From contig JAQGDQ010001069.1 in the NCBI GenBank assembly GCA_030141605.1, positions 1 to 64,000 of the forward strand: a stretch of 64,000 nt of DNA, written 5' to 3'. Under the pieces are notes generated by a model, which was not told the DNA's origin, did no database searches, and was given only the letters and a program-made list of their open reading frames with translations. The position numbers and the translations under genes were made by a program. This document shows, piece by piece, positions 59,776 through 64,000 of this stretch. Position 1 is the first letter of the stretch; each line of letters begins with the position of its first letter. Source of the stretch: Tubiluchus corallicola (Eukaryota; Priapulida; Priapulimorpha; Priapulimorphida; Tubiluchidae).

Positions 59776-62515
59776 CAGATTTTATTAACTTTTGCGGCAA
59801 TTAATTAATACTCGGTTGTCACGGGTTCATTAATTAGCTAATATATACGCTATGTTCACTAGATGCTTTAGATACATGCATTATGGTAAATACTTGTAAT
59901 GGGTGACATAATAATATGATTTAAGACCATCTATACCAAGATTACATATAGTCTAACAATGCACTGTTAATTGTTACACTATCTACTGGTTAAAGGTAAA
60001 ACCTTGTGATGGAAATCTCTAATTTCAAAAGTGGCTGTAAATTCTGAAAAACACGTAATGTTTTGTAGCAGCTTTAGTTTGATGGTAAGAGAGTAATAAT
60101 CTTGCAGTAAAGATGCATTTTAATGGTGTCATATGGAGGTAGTAATAAAATGTAAGGTATAGTTGGTCCTATTGTCAAAAAAGCTGTCTCACGAATAATG
60201 GCTTGAGTACACAAGACTTTGTTTTTTATAAGTGAAAAAGAAAATTTCATGTTTTTCCTTGTTCATGTTCATTCCTGTGCTGATAAACTGAACTTGTTTT
60301 TTTGCGGTGACGTTTGGCTTACTATGTATGTCATTACTAAAATATTGTATGCAAATGACCGCACGAATTACTAGTGTAATTTAATAATTATAATTCTAAT
60401 GACTCTATAATTTATTTATTAGTGTCATCTAATATAATGATAAATGTGCTGGCCTTTTTAGGCTCATTTTTTTGGTTTTATATGGAGCTTTCATAAATAT
60501 TTAGTAACAATTCTAGCACAATGGCTTGCCTGTTTATGTTGAAACTTATAGTGATACTGTTGTAGATGTGAAGTGAACGATTTTTAGATAATCAGATAAT
60601 GACGAAATTGTATTCCTCTTTACTTTTGTGCGATACGTTAGTCTCGTTATGCACTGTATGTAATTAATTTATTGTTAAGAAAATTCCAATTATTACTTTG
60701 CTTTAGTTTGCTAATGGTATAATGTATTTCTTTTAATGTGTCCTGAAACGCTGAAGACCTTGACTTATTGTAGGATTTACCGTGTGTTAAAATTTGCTTG
60801 TGATGAAATTGTTTATATGTGATTAAAAGCTATGTAATTAAAGAAGACAAATGTGAATGTTATACAGTTAAAAAAATGCACTAGGTTTCAATAAAGCTTG
60901 GTGCCAAACTTATTCGGCAGGCTTTCGATTAGATGAAAATTTAATTTATTTTCACTTTAGCTGATTCGTGTGCTACGATTTTTTTCAGGCTAGTCCTTTA
61001 ATGGTGGCCATGTTTATTTGTAGCTCAAGTTTTACTTTTTCTCAAATTAATGAGAATTCTACATACAATTCAAGTCTAGATAATGAAAATTCACTGACCT
61101 ATCATTAATTATGTGAATGATACAAATTTCGTAAAGAGTTTTTTTGGTGAATGTCCTGTATGAAAATTCACTGACCTTGCCGTTTTAGTCATTCTTTGCA
61201 ACTTTAGAAGTCAGGTTTTGTGTTAAGATTTTTATGTTAAATATTAGGCCTCTGGATCTATCCAGAAGTCACTGTCTCGAAATATCACATTTTCTTGTTT
61301 ATACTCATGTTGTCAGTTTTTATATATAGAGTTAATCGTAGGAAAATATAGTCACCAGCCAATGAGTTTGTAATTGTTTTCTTAATTAGAAAACTCGATT
61401 TGGTTACGATTATAACAAATGCTGCTTTACAATAATTGTCAATGCCATCCATTAATATGTTACAACTAGAGGGAGTAACTTGGCTATATGTGAGCCTATG
61501 ATTTATTTTCAGTTTTTGCGTGACGTGTAATAAGTATATACTATAGATACACACACTGTAATTGAAAGTTTATACTAGCTGAGAATAGGTAATTAGATTT
61601 CTGGATCTCTAGCTATTTACAAACACATTTTCAATGTAATTTTTACCGCTTTGGAAAAACGTCAATGTTTGCTTATTTTTGCTGTGTCTATTTTTTCAAG
61701 TGTTTCGATATTAAATAATAGATTAAATTAGATTAGACTAATAAGTTATTTTGTGTGAAGTTGATAGATGATCATTAACTTGTTAATAGCTACATAATTA
61801 TTAATTTGTTACCATACATTTTCTTATACAACTTGTAACACATGTTTCATGATGAGTAACTGAGCTGATTTCACTACAGCTCCACTATAGATCTCAATTT
61901 CTTTTAAATAAAACTTTTATACATGTATTTTCAAACTTGTTAAAGTAATAAACTATACATAAATTAACACATTCATGTATTTGTAGTATAATTTGTTATC
62001 TTAGCAGTTTTAATAGAATAACACAAAATATTTTTCACACAAATCGGATAGATTTTAAACAAACTCACTTCTTCAGATTTTAATGTAAACTCATTGTACA
62101 GCAGTAAATTATGGTGGTGGCCTGTGTGAAACTGCCTGTGTAACGCTTAATTAAAATCATGAGACTGTAACCAAATTTTTCACATATTTGCTGAGCTACG
62201 CTAGTTCGAAACATCAAGAGAAATTTCTAAATTATGAATCATGAGTCAATAACCAAATTTTCTCAGAAAAGAGTACAAAATATGTCTACATGGGTTTTGC
62301 TGTGTTAGGCTAGTTTAAAAGATCACGCGGTGTTTTTAAATTGTGAATATCTTTGTAAAAATTGGGGCCTAGCGCCGTTATCTATAGTATGGTTTAAATG
62401 CACAGTACTGACACAACCAAAGTCATATCACATGCAGGCGCTTGATTGTGTAACGTCACTGGGACCCAGAATGAGCTCAGTTGTTTATCCTAGTAAGCCA
62501 AATGAAAATGTTCGT
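59776..62515. other. Zinc finger 3' UTR and intergenic
   Basis: AT-rich, no coding frame supported. An AATAAA at 60890-60895 would give a 3' UTR of about 1.1 kb. The remainder is the 3' flank of the minus-strand RING gene. No repeat family is evident by eye. Confidence 0.5.
60890..60895 (+). terminator. Poly(A) signal AATAAA, zinc finger gene
   Basis: The sequence TTTCAATAAAGCTTGG lies about 1.1 kb after the stop codon, the best-placed signal in the region. Confidence 0.45.
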
Positions 62516-63528
62516 TCATGACATGAACGTTTTCATTCTCTTTTTTATTCGTTCTCTGCACACAGGACACTTATCGACTTGTTCAGAACAACCGTTACAA
62601 GTGACGAAATGTCCACATGGTAGAAAGGTGACCCCAAGCGGTTCGTCTAAGCAAATCTTGCAAAGTGTTTGCCCCTTCAGTTTCTCAATGTCCAAGTTCA
62701 TTTCTGCGAAAAAAAACGAAAATTATGCAAGACTTTAGCATGCAATTTCCGTAGTGTGGACTTGACACAACATTGGACCAATATTTTTTGGCAATATTTT
62801 TTCCAGATTGTGACAATGTGGTCCCAATATGGGAAAAAACATTGTCAAAAAATATTGGAACAATGTTGTCATAAGTCCACATTTGCATATTGCCCCAATA
62901 TTTGCAAAAAGTATTGTCACAACATTGTGGCAAGATTTTTCGTGCTGCCTGGGTTAGAGTTATGTAATGGTATGATTCGAAATGACTAATGTTCTGTGCA
63001 AGTTTTGTGGCTTTATAAACTAACCCTCTGCATGTGCGAGATAACATGAATTAAGAAAATACAGATGCTTAAGAAAACGCTATGCATATTAAAAGATTGA
63101 GCATATGCGTTCTCTTTACAAAGTTTTGTTATGACGCGTTGAGACGCAGAGAGTTCTCTCGCACTTCTCTCTGAGAGTAAGCTCACATGTGCGAACGGCT
63201 AGGTAACTTCTCTCGCAACTCATTGCAAACTCGGCGAGAGTAGCTGAGAATTCATGAGCAAGTTGACACTCTCAGGGAGAAGTTACGCAACACGAGTTGC
63301 GAGAGAACTCTTTGTGTCTGAAAGCGTTATTGCTATGTTAACTGCTAACAGCGTTATTACGAGTTCTACTAGAAGGATTTAATTTTGAAGGAAATTTACC
63401 ATGTAAGTTTGAAATTTGCCCTGCAGCCTCCACTTGAGGTTTTTTTCCTGGTCTCGGCGCAGTTGGTAAAGGTGGCGGTAACCTTTCTTCATCCATGTCC
63501 TCCAGAGCTTTTGTTGGGTCTGCAACAA
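62516..63528 (-). CDS. Inhibitor-of-apoptosis (BIRC-type) RING protein, 3' end
   Basis: The last two coding exons on the minus strand are 63400-63528 and 62516-62703, joined in phase 1 with GT-AG sites. The first gives a Pro-rich linker (EERLPPPLPTAPRPGKKPQ). The second gives the IAP-type RING: CKICLDEPLGVTFLPCGH, then CNGC and KCPVCRERI, ending KKRMKTFMS and TGA. The zinc ligands Cys-x2-Cys, Cys-x-His (PCGH), Cys-x2-Cys and Cys-x2-Cys are all present, and the C-terminal FxS end is the family hallmark. This E3 domain mediates ubiquitination and dimerisation. The BIR domains that would prove the family must lie beyond the window end. Two foldback repeats sit in the intron. Confidence 0.88.
62750..62955. 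repeat. Foldback/MITE-like repeat in RING gene intron
   Basis: Built of inverted and direct copies of ACAACATTG/CAATGTTGT and CAATATTTTTTG-like words. TGTGGACTTGACACAACATTG near the left reappears inverted at about 62857-62885. The right side reads TTTTTCGTGCTGCCTGGGTTA. It produces overlapping frames on both strands (62669-63047) that are not genes. Target duplications are not identified. Confidence 0.6.
63131..63322. mobile_element. Foldback MITE with terminal inverted repeats
   Basis: Left end AGACGCAGAGAGTTCTCTCG and right end complement AGACACAAAGAGTTCTCTCG match at 18 of 20 bases. Both ends continue with further paired CTTCTC(T/C)CTGAGAGT blocks. The interior is also palindromic. No coding capacity. 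I could not define the target duplication. Confidence 0.7.
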
Positions 63529-63754
63529 CTAGAAAATAAAGCGACTATTGTGAAACCTTTATTTACGTTGCTTCTATGTAATTCTGAATATTTCTTGGTG
63601 TTTTGATTTGTTTACGTTCCTTGATGTAATAAATGACAACTACTCTGCAAAAATACACGTATTAATATGATAAAAGTTGATCAATCATATTAATATGATT
63701 AATATGATCTGCGGCAAAATGTTCCACTACAAAGGTGGCACGACGTTTTACTAC

Positions 63755-63835
63755 TAGGGGCTAATAGCCAAGTAGTCACCGCGTGTGCTTTGCGAGAGTG
63801 CCTCCTTACCGCCTAGTTCGATACTCGAGCTGTGT
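63755..63835 (+). repeat. Possible tRNA-like/SINE element
   Basis: GGGGCTAATAGCCAAGTAGTC resembles a tRNA start with an A box, and CTAGTTCGATACTCGAGC about 45 bases later resembles a T arm with a B box. No matching acceptor stem is clear, so I read it as a tRNA-derived repeat. Confidence 0.35.
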
Positions 63836-64000
63836 GGTTTCGTGGCTGTATACCTGGAGATCACATACACATCCGAACGTGATATTATTAAAACACTGCA
63901 GCCGGTTCAATGTGTTTTTGTGGGATATGCTTGATAAAGATCCAAGCAGCGCGTCGCAACTGAATACTGGATTTTGGCTTGGAACGCTCCAGTCTGTATA

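Noticed and set aside
62669-63047. Overlapping frames on both strands in the RING gene intron
   Set aside because: Explained by the symmetric CAATGTTG foldback repeat.

Overview
This is a window of AT-rich metazoan nuclear DNA. It has multi-exon genes with GT-AG introns of about 0.1 to 3 kb, long AT-rich intergenic tracts, and many old transposon copies. Nothing here fixes the species. A PHD-finger Mutator-type transposon, CR1/L2-like LINE ends, hAT, pogo and mariner relics, and BIRC and DNA polymerase lambda genes fit an aquatic invertebrate, but that is inference. I rebuilt exon structures by hand from splice sites, codon phase and family similarity; no alignment was run.

Region 1 (1-18.3 kb) is a cluster of sigma-class-like glutathione S-transferases (GSTs). 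It holds the last exon of one copy (+), a complete five-exon copy of 210 aa (-), and a complete five-exon copy of 203 aa (+). The two complete copies share intron positions and phases, so they are tandem duplicates. The 7 kb between them holds a LINE reverse transcriptase relic, LINE 3' tails and microsatellites. Region 2 (18.3-21.5 kb) is intergenic, with a hAT transposase relic and a small hAT-type MITE.

Region 3 (21.5-34.8 kb) is a complete 12-exon DNA polymerase lambda gene (570 aa: BRCT, 8-kDa lyase domain, polymerase X palm). Its introns carry a minisatellite, a pogo-like element and a hAT relic. Region 4 (36.5-47.0 kb, minus) is a complete 12-exon AUP1 gene (396 aa: hairpin membrane segment, acyltransferase domain, CUE, G2BR-like tail). 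It lies tail to tail with POLL, and a mariner-type MITE sits between them.

Region 5 (47-56.9 kb) is transposon-rich. It holds a degraded LINE and a 3.9-kb element with terminal inverted repeats and a perfect 9-bp target duplication. That element encodes a C-terminal PHD-finger protein and carries a triplicated exon-intron cassette, one copy of which was later hit by a LINE. Region 6 (57.0-60.9 kb) is a two-exon C2H2 zinc finger gene (561 aa) whose C-terminal finger pair resembles the Ikaros/Hunchback dimerisation fingers. Region 7 (62.5-64 kb, minus) is the 3' end of an inhibitor-of-apoptosis (BIRC-type) RING gene, with two foldback elements in its last intron.

The genes are not an operon or pathway. 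They cover detoxification, DNA repair, ER-associated degradation and lipid droplets, transcription and apoptosis control. I found no clearly undescribed system. The most interesting items are the PHD transposon with its internal exon triplication and built-in empty sites, the GST active-site change, splice acceptors just upstream of several start codons, and paired MITE families with readable target duplications.
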